Source of the DNA: Chitinophaga agrisoli
GTDB taxonomy: Bacteria > Bacteroidota > Bacteroidia > Chitinophagales > Chitinophagaceae
NCBI RefSeq assembly: GCF_008386695.1
Contig: NZ_VUOC01000004.1
Span: forward strand, 2,110,327 to 2,174,326
Direction: 5' to 3'
Length of the DNA: 64,000 nt
Part shown: piece after piece, positions 33,958 through 43,400 of the stretch
How positions within the stretch are numbered: the stretch's first letter is position 1
How the letters are laid out: each line of letters starts with the position of its first letter
Notes under the pieces: model-generated
Databases searched by the model: none
Seen by the model: the letters and a program-made list of their open reading frames with translations, nothing else
What the model was told of the DNA's origin: nothing
Made by a program: the position numbers and the translations under genes

Positions 33958-36564
33958 TTAACCGATAATGACGGGGTAAGTTTCCGGGAAATCCTCGGCA
34001 TACATATGCCGGTATTCCTTCACAAACTGCTCATAGGTGTTTTTGGCGATGGCGTGCCGCCCCAGCAGCACCAGGCTCCTGCATTTGAGGCGCAGTGCCT
34101 GTTCATTCACCGCATCAAAGGAGAAGATACAGTTGGCGATCTCTATCTGCAGCGGCGCATCCTCCGGAGAGCTTAAAATAGTGCTGGCTTGCATCAATAC
34201 ATCCAGGGCCTGGTTAGAAATGTCTGATTTGATATCATCCAGCCAGCGGTATTCCGTCTGCTGCAGGAAAGCTCCCCGTTTTACGATAGACAGTAGCTGA
34301 CGGATCTGCGCCCGGTCTAACTGAGCACGCCGCTGCACCAGGTGTTGAAAAACATCCAGGTCTATATGCGCGGCGCCTGGTTCGTACTGCAGCATCCAAC
34401 GGCCAGCCTCCTTTTTAAGATTTACATTGTCCAGCTGCTCCAGGATGGTCTTGAGCTTACGCATGTTCACGGCCCGGTTGTTCTTGGCGGCTTCGCTGGA
34501 TTTATCGTTCCAGAGTATTTCATTCAGGTGCTCCGGCGTAATGCCTTGTCCCTGTTTTACGGTATGGATCACAATAAGCAGGAACAGCTCTTTCAGCAAC
34601 GGCGTAAATAAACGGCTGATATCATTCCCTTCCCGGTCTGTTACCGCAAAGCTGCCAAACAGCAGGATAGCCGGCATGTCCTGTTGTGTGAATAGCTCAT
34701 GCTCCTTCCCTTCTGTATGGCTTGTCTCGGTTTGTATGATCTCATCCTTATTGCCAAAGGCTTGTGTTGCCTCGTTAGCATCCATTCCCGGCGGTGGTAC
34801 CGTAGCCTCAGTTACCACAGATAACAATCTTTCACTTCCAGCCTCCTCCGGCCGCTGATAAAACAAATAGGGTATCAACGCCAGCAGCAGCACACCCAGC
34901 AATAACGCGCCCCAATGCGCATTACCGCCTGCCAGATACGCCGGCGTTACAATATCACCCGGCGGAAAAGCAATGCTATACACATTTACCGCCGTTGTAC
35001 TGTTAGGTAACCGCAGTAAGGTCACCGCTAAAAGCTGTTTACTATCCTTACAAAAAAACAGATCCGCCGCCGCGCGGTTATCCTGAAAATCAAAGGGGAT
35101 GGTATCCCCTATCGCCGTATACACCGGAGACTGCAGGGAACCTTTTATCAGTTGCAGACGGGAGTTATAACGGTCGTTAGGAAAGATCAGCGCGTAGTAA
35201 TCCTGTCCCTGCAGGATCATAGAGCTTGCCAGCACAAATGGCGTAGCCGGCGCAGGAAGGGCATAGATCTTTGTAAAAGATTGTCCCTTCACATCCAGCC
35301 GCAACAGGTCGTACAGGTAATGCGGATTTACGATCTGCTCTCCGGTAGTGCTGCCATAACCGCCCAGGATATAAGCGGTATCCCCGCCAGGCGTAGCGCC
35401 TAATCCTGCCAGGTAACGCGGCGTATAAAGATCCCCTTTCGGGGATAATTGCTCCCAGGCGCTATCAGCAAAACGATAGCGCCATAGCGCACGTTTATAC
35501 TGCAACTGTCCATAACCACCCAGCATATACAGCGCATTGTCTGCTGATGAATAGAATTTATTCGCATGCCAGTAAGCCGTAACAGCCGCCGTATCAAACG
35601 CAGGCCGCCAACGCCGCTGCATGGTATCAAATACAGCCGCCTTATGTTGATCTATAGAAAGGTTATACAGTGTTTGCGTACCCGGATGGAAGAAGGATTG
35701 ATTTCCCAGCAACAGCACATGCCCTGTGGATGTTAATGCAGTAGCCCTAGTAACACGGGTCTTACCAGAAAAAGTATACAAAGTATCCCTGGCAATTATA
35801 TACAGCAGCTCCCTGGCCTGATCAAACGCCACGCTGGCATTACCATTCATTGTAGCTGCCAGCACAGGCTGCCAGTGTGCATGCAGATCTGCCACCCAGA
35901 TGGGATAAGTAGCTACCGCCGGCTGGGCCTGCAGGCTGTCCGGTATATTACCGGTGACAGGCGTTTGCAGCGGCCAGTAATAACGCAGGCGCCCGTTCAC
36001 CATAACGCCAATATTCCGCAGCCGCATAGGCGGCACATCAGTCGACTTAAAATCACCATAACGGCAGGCCCCAAACATCATACGGAAACATCGATCCTGC
36101 AAAGCCAGTTTTGCCTTACCCATCAGCCGCTCGCCTACATAACAGAACAGGCTATCCCCTCTTACGCGAACACGCATACGGCTCCATCGCTCAAACAGCT
36201 GCTTTTGCTCCACACGATAGCGGATACCGGATAACCGGTCCCCGGTTATCACCTCAAAAGCACAATTCTGCTGGCTGTATACGAGGTCTATATTCTGCTG
36301 ATGACGGTTCACCAGGCGGAATACATATCCAAAATAAATATTACGGTCAGGAAGAAACGAAAGATCAAAGGCCAGCTCAAATTCATCCGGCAAACAAAGC
36401 GGGCCATTAGCGGAGAGGTCCAGGGAAGTGCGCCGCTCCTGCGCCACCTCATAGGAGGAAAATACCAACCCACCGGGTTGCGCAGTAACGGCTACAGTAA
36501 AGATATTTAATAACGCGGTAATGACGGCAAAGGCTCCTTTCGACATGTTGAAGTGGGTTGACAA
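33958..36564 (-). CDS. Membrane-anchored SARP-like regulator with kelch-type sensor
   Basis: An 868-residue protein with an unusual order. A signal peptide or anchor (about 1-28) is followed by a LamG-like domain (about 30-200: LPDEFELAFDLSFLPD and RVNGRLRYYWPLQ-like text), kelch/beta-propeller repeats (about 210-520: NALYMLGGYGQL, TAYILGGYGSTTGE), and a single membrane helix (about 549-569, GALLLGVLLLALIPYLFY). The cytoplasmic part has a winged helix (FGSFAVTDREGNDISRLFTPLLKELFLLI) and a TPR-like activation domain (about 745-868), as in SARP/BTAD regulators. It would sense outside and act on DNA inside. It lies 87 bp upstream of the GH gene, a likely target. Confidence 0.75.
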   Translation of the reverse strand: MSTHFNMSKGAFAVITALLNIFTVAVTAQPGGLVFSSYEVAQERRTSLDLSANGPLCLPDEFELAFDLSFLPDRNIYFGYVFRLVNRHQQNIDLVYSQQNCAFEVITGDRLSGIRYRVEQKQLFERWSRMRVRVRGDSLFCYVGERLMGKAKLALQDRCFRMMFGACRYGDFKSTDVPPMRLRNIGVMVNGRLRYYWPLQTPVTGNIPDSLQAQPAVATYPIWVADLHAHWQPVLAATMNGNASVAFDQARELLYIIARDTLYTFSGKTRVTRATALTSTGHVLLLGNQSFFHPGTQTLYNLSIDQHKAAVFDTMQRRWRPAFDTAAVTAYWHANKFYSSADNALYMLGGYGQLQYKRALWRYRFADSAWEQLSPKGDLYTPRYLAGLGATPGGDTAYILGGYGSTTGEQIVNPHYLYDLLRLDVKGQSFTKIYALPAPATPFVLASSMILQGQDYYALIFPNDRYNSRLQLIKGSLQSPVYTAIGDTIPFDFQDNRAAADLFFCKDSKQLLAVTLLRLPNSTTAVNVYSIAFPPGDIVTPAYLAGGNAHWGALLLGVLLLALIPYLFYQRPEEAGSERLLSVVTEATVPPPGMDANEATQAFGNKDEIIQTETSHTEGKEHELFTQQDMPAILLFGSFAVTDREGNDISRLFTPLLKELFLLIVIHTVKQGQGITPEHLNEILWNDKSSEAAKNNRAVNMRKLKTILEQLDNVNLKKEAGRWMLQYEPGAAHIDLDVFQHLVQRRAQLDRAQIRQLLSIVKRGAFLQQTEYRWLDDIKSDISNQALDVLMQASTILSSPEDAPLQIEIANCIFSFDAVNEQALRLKCRSLVLLGRHAIAKNTYEQFVKEYRHMYAEDFPETYPVIIG

Positions 36565-36576
36565 CCACCCCTAATA

Positions 36577-36990
36577 TTACAAAAATTTCCTGTCTTTGCT
36601 GTCAATCGCCAGGTCGTTGATGGAAGCATAACGGCGCTGCATCAACCCATTGGGATCAAACTCCCATTGTTCATTACCATAAGAGCGGAACCAGTTACCA
36701 TCCTTATCATGCCATTCATATTCAAAACGAACGCTGATACGATTCTCCGTAAAGGCCCATAACTCTTTCTTCAGCTTATAATCCAGTTCCTTTTCCCATT
36801 TTTTGGTCAGGAATTCAACTACGGCCGCACGGCCATTCACAAACTGATCGCGGTTGCGCCACTCCGTATCTACGGTGTACGCCAAAGCCACGCGCTGGGG
36901 GTCACGGGTATTCCAGGCGTCTTCTGCCATCTGTACTTTCTGTAAAGCGGTTTCCCGGGTAAAAGGCGGTAATGGTGGTCTCTGTTCCAT
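36577..36990 (-). CDS. NTF2-like (DUF1348) protein
   Basis: A 137-residue protein of the nuclear-transport-factor-2-like fold: [102 protein letters not shown]. This is the DUF1348 (SnoaL-like) family, small enzymes or binding proteins of unknown role. Its promoter region contains two copies of the TetR operator, and the tetR gene lies just upstream on the same strand, so it is the likely regulated target. Confidence 0.85.
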   Translation of the reverse strand: MEQRPPLPPFTRETALQKVQMAEDAWNTRDPQRVALAYTVDTEWRNRDQFVNGRAAVVEFLTKKWEKELDYKLKKELWAFTENRISVRFEYEWHDKDGNWFRSYGNEQWEFDPNGLMQRRYASINDLAIDSKDRKFL

Positions 36991-37130
36991 GGTAATAGTG
37001 GTGGTGCTAAAATGGTTAGATAGGCAAAAGTGGTTATGGTAGCAAAAGCGCTTAAAGTAACAAAAGCATCAATCGTAACAATAATTACTTGTGCCCTGGT
37101 GTAAAAGATTTGTTCACTGTTCTATATAAG

Positions 37131-37146
37131 AACAGACTGATCTGTC
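37131..37146. promoter_or_regulatory. TetR operator site 1 (AACAGA-CTGA-TCTGTC)
   Basis: It matches the consensus GACAGA-N4-TCTGTC with one mismatch. It lies just downstream of the minus-strand -7 box (TACCTTTG, complement of 37155-37162) of the NTF2-like gene. Confidence 0.7.
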
Positions 37147-37183
37147 TGTCACACCAAAGGTACAGTAAAATACCGATACAATA

Positions 37184-37199
37184 GACAGATTAGTCTGTC
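37184..37199. promoter_or_regulatory. TetR operator site 2 (GACAGA-TTAG-TCTGTC)
   Basis: A perfect 6-bp inverted repeat with N4 spacer. It lies 21 bp upstream of the -7 box of the NTF2-like gene, over the -33 region, and directly after the tetR stop. Confidence 0.75.
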
Positions 37200-37203
37200 T
37201 TTT

Positions 37204-37758
37204 TTATTTCCCCGCTCCCAGCAAGGCATTCACCATCTTTTTCCCATCCACCACCGGCCATTGTTTCCGGAAAAGCTGGCTCTCCACGAGCGCCGCCTCA
37301 AACAACATATACACCTGCGTACGTACCAGCGGCGTTTCTGCCGACAATATACCCGCTATATAATCGCGCAGCTCCTGTTTATGATTCTGGATGATCACCA
37401 GCGCCTCGGCATCCTTTTCCGTAGTCTCCGACAGGATATTCAGAAAAGCGCATCCCCTGAAATCCTCCTTTTCATTCATACTATGCAAAAAGTCAAACGC
37501 CGCCATCATCTTCTTCTTAGGCGTATTCACCGCCTCTACAGCTGCCCTCAGCCTGGAGAACCAGTACTCATGCCTGTAATTAAGAAAAGCGCTTAACAAT
37601 GCCTCCTTAGAATCATAATGCAGGTACATGCTGGCGCGGGCCACCTCCGCCTCCGCTATCACCTGGTTAATACCCGTGGCATGATACCCCTGTTGATAGA
37701 ACAACCTGGTAGCCGTTTCCAAAATCCGTTGCTTCGGATCGCTCGAAGTCTGTTTCAT
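37204..37758 (-). CDS. TetR/AcrR-family transcriptional regulator
   Basis: A 184-residue repressor. The N-terminal helix-turn-helix domain reads DPKQRILETATRLFYQQGYHATGINQVIAEAEVARASMYLHYDSKEALLSAFL, the standard TetR_N pattern; the C-terminal ligand/dimer domain has CAFLNILSE. Start 37758 (MKQTSSDPK) is chosen because a TACCTTTG -7 box lies at 37763-37770 and an operator at 37787-37802; the longer in-frame start at 37818 would lie upstream of both. Three copies of GACAGA-N4-TCTGTC flank this gene, so it very probably represses itself and the NTF2-like gene. Ligand unknown. Confidence 0.92.
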   Translation of the reverse strand: MKQTSSDPKQRILETATRLFYQQGYHATGINQVIAEAEVARASMYLHYDSKEALLSAFLNYRHEYWFSRLRAAVEAVNTPKKKMMAAFDFLHSMNEKEDFRGCAFLNILSETTEKDAEALVIIQNHKQELRDYIAGILSAETPLVRTQVYMLFEAALVESQLFRKQWPVVDGKKMVNALLGAGK

Positions 37759-37786
37759 ATCACAAAGGTAAGATATATTAATCAGG

Positions 37787-37802
37787 GACAGACAGGTCTG
37801 TC
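37787..37802. promoter_or_regulatory. TetR operator site 3 (GACAGA-CAGG-TCTGTC)
   Basis: A perfect inverted repeat (arms extend to GACAGAC/GTCTGTC) 16 bp upstream of the tetR -7 box, indicating autoregulation. Confidence 0.75.
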
Positions 37803-38007
37803 TTATACAGTTAAGCAATTGTTCATAACCCTGCCTGGTGCTCCCCTTGGATCCCTTCTGCTACCCGGTGCTTCCCGGTGCTTCCCAGTGTCTCCCGGTG
37901 CTACTTTGCTGTTTCCCCGCTACTCTCTGCTTCCATTCTCCCTGCTTCCCTTCTCCGTCTCTACTGCTCCCGTTTGCCTACCACCTCCGTCATGCGGACT
38001 ACCTCCG

Positions 38008-38113
38008 TGCCAGGCAGGATTCAAAGCGGCCCTTGGCCGGCGCGGCTCCTCCAGCCAACCTCCTAAGCGACCAACCCGCGGCGGGCGCAGGCCGTCTTTG
38101 AACCTGCCCGGCA
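38008..38113. repeat. 106-bp palindromic element, copy A (related to 56459-56564)
   Basis: It is bounded by an imperfect inverted repeat (TGCCAGGCAGGATTCAAAG... and ...CTTTGAACCTGCCCGGCA) with an inner hairpin (TTGGCCGGCGCGG / CCTCCAGCCAA). It shares length, ends and central text with copy B, and the arms differ in sequence while still pairing. It looks like a REP- or MITE-type element. The left part of this gene-free stretch (37819-38007) is C/T-rich with GCTTCCCGGT-like short repeats. Confidence 0.65.
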
Positions 38114-38312
38114 AAGAGTATCTAACTGCAACAAAAGCAAAAACAAAAGCAACTTCCCAAACGAACCACCCGCGGCGGGCGCAGGCCGTCTTTGAACCTG
38201 CCCGGCAAAGAGTATCTAACTGCAACAAAAGCAAAAACAAAAGCAACTTCCCAAACGAACCACCCGCCGCAGGCGCAAGCCGTCTTTAAACCTGCCGGCA
38301 AAGGCCACCGCC
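38069..38312. repeat. 94-bp tandem repeat, about 2.6 copies
   Basis: The unit starting CCCGCGGCGGGCGCAGGC and ending in AAAAGCAACTTCCCAAACG recurs with a 94-bp period at about 38075, 38169 and 38263. The first two copies are almost identical; the third is partial and diverged. The repeat unit contains the right half of the 106-bp palindromic element, so it arose by local duplication. No CRISPR-like spacing. Confidence 0.85.
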
Positions 38313-38389
38313 CCACCAACCTCACATCACAAAAAAAACAAAGCCGCCCCATGCTACCACGGAACGGCCTACTGACAACTACTCAAAAA

Positions 38390-39277
38390 TTATTGAATCT
38401 TATGCACCACCAAATCATCATAATAAATATACCCCTCCGTAGAAGACATCCAATAATCCTGACTCCCACCACGGAACGTATGGAAAGTCAACGTCCGGAT
38501 CAACCGCTTCGCATCATTCGTCGTCCAGCGGATCGTCTTATCCACCAACACATTACCATCGATCAGGATCTGGCAACGCCCATTCGTACTGGAACCGGTA
38601 TTGCTTTTAATATACATATGCACATGATACGTCTGCCCACGGTTAATACTACCGGTAGCAGGGTACGTCAGCCCCCAGTCCTCGCCATACTGGCCACTCT
38701 GGTCCTTAAAGTAAACATACGGCTGAAAATACACCCGCCCGGCATCATTCCGGTACCACATCATACGCAAGGTACCACCGTTCCCATCCCACGCAGGATC
38801 GCCACCGGCATTACCATCGCCAATAGCAAAGCCAAACCCTACTTTACCGCCCCGGCTCCAGTCAAACTGGCTATGGAAACGGATCGTATAATCCAGCTCA
38901 TACGCGCTGCCATCCTCAATATCAACATTGGATACAATCCCCCCCGCGCCAGACAATGCATTCGGCGCCAATGTAACCCGCAAGTTACCGTTAGAGATCA
39001 TCCCACGGGAATTCACCCAGCCGTTAACATTGCCAAAGTCTGTGCTGGCATTAGTGCTGGTATAAGTTACGCCATGCGCATAGTTATCCCAGTTTACAGA
39101 CAGATTGCTGTTCACCGCTGCGGCAGCCATTACCGCAGACGCGCTCACATTAGAAAGATTTTCATTTGCAGAAAAACCGCTGTCAACGGCTTCTTTTTTG
39201 CAGGCTACAGTAGTCAGAATACCCAGCATCGCCAACAGGCTCGCCGGTCTGAACATGGTCTTCATGTCGGGTTTCAT
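38390..39277 (-). CDS. Polysaccharide-lyase-14-like lipoprotein
   Basis: A 295-residue lipoprotein (lipobox TVAC, then KKE). The mature part is a beta-jelly-roll: YELDYTIRFHSQFDWSRGGKVGFGFAIGDGNAGGDPAWDGNGGTLRMMWYRNDAGRVYFQPYVYF, HVHMYIKSN and a final GYIYYDDLVVHKI. The order (K-x-G-F-x-x-G, R-M-M-W, Y-x-Y/F and D-D-L-x-V) fits PL14-type alginate/glucuronan lyase domains or the wider concanavalin-like lyase group. It would act on an acidic polysaccharide at the cell surface. In-frame ATGs at 39265 and 39256 are alternative starts. It stands alone. Confidence 0.6.
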   Translation of the reverse strand: MKPDMKTMFRPASLLAMLGILTTVACKKEAVDSGFSANENLSNVSASAVMAAAAVNSNLSVNWDNYAHGVTYTSTNASTDFGNVNGWVNSRGMISNGNLRVTLAPNALSGAGGIVSNVDIEDGSAYELDYTIRFHSQFDWSRGGKVGFGFAIGDGNAGGDPAWDGNGGTLRMMWYRNDAGRVYFQPYVYFKDQSGQYGEDWGLTYPATGSINRGQTYHVHMYIKSNTGSSTNGRCQILIDGNVLVDKTIRWTTNDAKRLIRTLTFHTFRGGSQDYWMSSTEGYIYYDDLVVHKIQ

Positions 39278-39456
39278 AGATCTTGGTTTAAGTAAATGAA
39301 TAAAGGTTACAGAATAGTGTAGGTCGCTACACAGTACAGGTTTTGGTTTATAAATAGATAGTTGCCAGTCATTAATGCGCTACGATGACGTGTATCAAAC
39401 AGAAATATAGGTTGTGCTCACTAAACACTTGCGAATATAACGGCTCAGCCTGGAAT

Positions 39457-39479
39457 ATATTTTAGCCCGGCTAAAATAT
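39457..39479. promoter_or_regulatory. 23-bp inverted repeat before the CDF transporter gene
   Basis: Arms ATATTTTAGCC and GGCTAAAATAT are perfect around one central C, 39 bp before the CDF start. The TTTTAGcc-ggCTAAAA core resembles metal-regulator (DtxR/MntR-like) sites in general shape. It could instead be a terminator (a run of T follows), but no plus-strand gene precedes it. Confidence 0.5.
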
Positions 39480-39517
39480 TTTTTCCCGTCCGGCATGATT
39501 TTAAGGGCAGTTCCACC

Positions 39518-40426
39518 ATGCGTACACACAAAACCATATACGCCGCATTGGCAGCCAACCTCCTGATTGCCATCATCAAGTTCATCTCGGGCGCGGCTAC
39601 CCGCAGCTCCGCTATGTTATCAGAGGGCGTGCATTCCCTGGTAGATACCGCCAACCAGCTGCTCTTGCTGTTGGGTATCCGCCGCAGCAAACGGGAGCCG
39701 GATGCTACCCGGCCCTTTGGCTATGGCAAGGAGCTGTATTTCTGGTCCTTTATTGTGTCTATCCTCATTTTTGGAGTGGGTGGCAGTATTTCCATTTACC
39801 AGGGCATTGTACACCTGCGGCACCCGCCGCCGCTGGAAGATCCTTTCTGGAACTATGTGGTGTTGGGCTTATCCCTGTTGTTCGATGGCGGCTCCTTGTT
39901 TATTGCTGCAAAGGAGTTCAACAAGGTGCGGGGCGATAGCTCCTGGTGGGCCGCCATCCGCAGGAGTAAAGACCCGGCCAGCTTTGTAGTGCTGTTCGAA
40001 GATAGCGCTGCGGTAGCCGGTCTGTTGGTGGTAGCGGTATTTGTATACCTGGGGCACCTGTTCAATAATCCTTATTTTGATGGCATCGCCTCGTTGATAG
40101 TAGGCGTGCTGCTCACCGTTGTATCCGTATTGCTGGCGCGGGAGAGCCGCAGCCTGCTAATGGGAGAAGGTATTGCAGACAGCACGCAACGCCAGATCGT
40201 CCGCCTGGTGGAGCAGGACCCTGCCGCGCAAAAAGTGCTCCATGTGTTCTCCACCTATCAGTCGCCGGAAGAAGTGATGCTGATGGTCATGCTGGCTTTT
40301 CAGCCGGGGCTGGAAACAGACGCCATCTACGATGCCATTGAGCGCATCCGCGCGGCTATTAAAAAGGCTTATCCGCTTATCCATTATATTATCATTCAGC
40401 CGGAAGAGCCGCCGGTCAAAAATTAA
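39518..40426 (+). CDS. Cation diffusion facilitator (CDF), ZnT9-like
   Basis: A 302-residue membrane protein with about six helices. Helix II has SAMLSEGVHSLVDTANQ, where ordinary CDF exporters carry HxxxD-type zinc ligands; helix V reads VLFEDSAAVAG instead of HDxxAD. These changes match the ZnT9 (SLC30A9)-like branch, whose members lack the standard zinc site. The C-terminal cytoplasmic ferredoxin-like domain is present (VLHVFSTYQSPEEVMLMVMLAFQPGL). Cation and direction are therefore uncertain. A strong inverted repeat precedes the gene. Confidence 0.85.
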   Translation: MRTHKTIYAALAANLLIAIIKFISGAATRSSAMLSEGVHSLVDTANQLLLLLGIRRSKREPDATRPFGYGKELYFWSFIVSILIFGVGGSISIYQGIVHLRHPPPLEDPFWNYVVLGLSLLFDGGSLFIAAKEFNKVRGDSSWWAAIRRSKDPASFVVLFEDSAAVAGLLVVAVFVYLGHLFNNPYFDGIASLIVGVLLTVVSVLLARESRSLLMGEGIADSTQRQIVRLVEQDPAAQKVLHVFSTYQSPEEVMLMVMLAFQPGLETDAIYDAIERIRAAIKKAYPLIHYIIIQPEEPPVKN

Positions 40427-40496
40427 ATTGTTTAATCGCGCTTTATGCGGTATTTTTTCCGTCTGATTTTCATGCGAAACAACCGGGCTACCTGCT

Positions 40497-43400
40497 ATGT
40501 CTGATCTTTTCAGTGCTACATCGTCATCCATACCGTCTGCCAACCGTCATGCGCTCATCCTTTCCAGCCTGCGCAACCGGCTTTTTGATACGAGCCGGCG
40601 CAACCGGCTGCTGTATTACAGATCTGGCAGCCGTTTTGTAAACCTGACCGCCGCCAGTATGCCTATGTCGCAACCGCCGCAGCAGGCTACCATCCTCTTT
40701 AATTATAACAGTATTGACCGGCAGATCATGGGCATGCGCTCCGTATTGCTCAATGAACAGCTGTTCTTTAAAGAGCATCCTTATCTGCAACCGCAGCTTA
40801 ATAATGTACGCCTGCAGGCAGAAAGCGATGAAAAGGAGTATGGCTTTAGCCAGCTGCACCTGGTGCTGACTTTCCTGCACTGGTATAATCTGAAGGAAGA
40901 CAGCAGCATCCGCATACAAAGCCCGTTGTTGCTGCTACCGGTAAAGCTTAAACGCAGCAAAGCGGTGGGCGAAGACAAATTTACCCTGGAGATCCTGGAC
41001 AATGTGGCAACCGTTAACCCGGTGCTGGCTAATCATCTCAAAGACCTTTACGGTATTGAGCTGCCGGATAGCGTTCCTTTTGAACAGCTGAGCATGATGG
41101 ACTTTTACCAGGTTTTCAAAACCAGCCTGGAAACCGCCAGCCAGGGCCTGCAACCGGATGAACAGCAACCCGTACAACTGCTGTACGCCAATGATCCGGA
41201 TGCCGCACAGGTCTACCAGGCCGCCCGTCACACCATCGATACCTATCTAAAAAGACTGGGCCGCCCAACGGAAGATGTTCCTGATCCGGCTGCCCGCATT
41301 GCATACACCTCGCCGCTTACGCCCGCTCCCCACCTGTGGGAGTTTGATACCACACAGCTGGTCCTGGGTAATTTCAATTACAAAAAAATGAGCCTGGTCA
41401 GCGATTATAACCAGGCCATTACACAGGGCGGCGCCCACCCGGTATTCAGCGCGCTGTTCAGTGATTTGCCCAAAGCGCCCGCCCCGCCTGTCGTGGCACA
41501 CACGCCGGCGGACTGGTATCACGTGATCAGCGCAGATCCCGCACAAACTGCAGCTATCCTGCAAAACCGCAGCGGCGGCAGCTATATTATACAAGGCCCG
41601 CCCGGTACCGGTAAAAGTCAGACCATCACCAACCTGGTAGCCGATTTCCTTGCCCAGGGCAAAACGGTTTTATTCGTTTGTGAGAAAAGAGCCGCGCTGG
41701 ATGTTGTATATCACCGCCTGCAGCAACGCAAACTGTCAGAGCTCTGCTGTTATATACACGACAGCCAGGCGGATAAAAAAGCCTTTATACAGGACCTGAA
41801 AACGGTGTATGATGATTTCCTGAAAACCAGGATAGACCTCACGCACCTCACCCTACGGCGCAAGATAGCCCTGGAGCACCTGCAACGCCAGTTACAGCTG
41901 TTACAAACGTATCACGATCAGCAGCGCGCCACCGGCGAAGACGTGGGTATTCCCACCCGCCAGCTGATTGCCACGCTGCTACAGCTGCAACACCATCTGC
42001 CCGCCGCGCCAGCCAATACCATGCCGGCCTACCACTACTGGCTCCAGTTTGGCGATACGCTGGAAGAGCTGAGCCGCGCACTGGAACGCCAGGGCGCCGC
42101 GCCACAACTGGCCCTGCATCCCTTCCGTAACCTGGGCAATGCGCTTATACAGGACCGGCAGGCCTTTACGCTCATCAATCATTTATCCGCCCATGCGCAA
42201 GGGGCTATCGATCATATTACCCGTATTATCATCAATAACCAGATACCCACCCAGTATACGGAGAAGCTCACACAGCTCATGGCGCTCGTAAAAACAGCCG
42301 CCGTATTAGGACCGCTGGCAGAGCACCGTAACCTGCACCTGGTAGATCCGGAGAATAAAGAAGCGAAACGTTTTGAAAAAGCCTACCGCCGGTACCGCCA
42401 ATACCAGAAAGCTTATAAACTGGCTGGTAAGCGCAATAAACACTGGCTGCAGAAATTCAGCCCGCAGGAAGTACAACTGGCGCTGGCCATTGCTGCAAAG
42501 TATGAAGCATCCTTTCTGCGCTTTTTCAGCGGCTCCTGGCGGCGGTTAAAGAAACAGCTGTTAAAAGCCTACAACTTCCCCGCACACCAGCTGGCGCCCG
42601 CTTTCAGCACTATCCTGGAGCAGCTGCGCGATGAATACGCCGCGGCGGATAAGCTCACGCAACACCAGCATACCATGCAGGAGCGGTACCGCACGGATAA
42701 CCTGGTCACCATGTACGTAGGCCTGGAAGCCCTGCGCCGGCAGCTGGGGGATGAGCGTATCCATTATCTCCTCCAGCATCCGCAGGCGCATGAAGTAGTG
42801 CAGCAGCTAAGCGGGCTTAATAATTCCCTGCATCAGCTGGAGATCCAACTACAACAATCCCTGTATGGCTACGAGCAGAAATCATTATGGCAGGTACAGG
42901 AAGAGCTCAGCGCCATCTGCGCCCAGGCCCCGCAGCTGCAAAAGCTGTTGCCTGCCCTGCAGGCCTTTGCGGCGCTGCCCTTAGAACTGCAGGATACCAT
43001 CCGCCAGGTGCCCCTTACGCCGTTACAGGCACAGGCAGCCATGGCGCAGTTTAGCCTGCAGGCTATCTATGACCGCCATTCTACCTTTGCCAACACCCAG
43101 CAGGATCATCTCTTACAGGCCGTAAAACAGATCACGGAAACCTATCAGCAGCTACTGAGCCTTAACAGCGATTATATCCGCGCTACCCGCCGGCAGCAGT
43201 TCCTGCAACATTATACCGTCAGCAATACGGCCGCCGGCCAGCTAAGCCCGGAACAACGGCAGCTGAAGAAAACTTATGCAGAAGGCCGCCGCCTGCTGGA
43301 GCATGAAATGGGCAAAACCATGCGCTTCCGCAGCATCCGTGAAATGGCCTCCCTGGAGAGTAGCATCGTCCTAAAGGATATTAAGCCCGTATGGCTCATG

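Noticed and set aside
38069-38312. Possible CRISPR array
   Set aside because: The repeats are 94 bp, directly adjacent and without unique spacers; no cas genes are nearby.
38192-39295. 367-codon open frame opposite the polysaccharide-lyase-like gene
   Set aside because: It begins in the 94-bp repeats and gives a basic, motif-free protein; the minus-strand lipoprotein explains the region.
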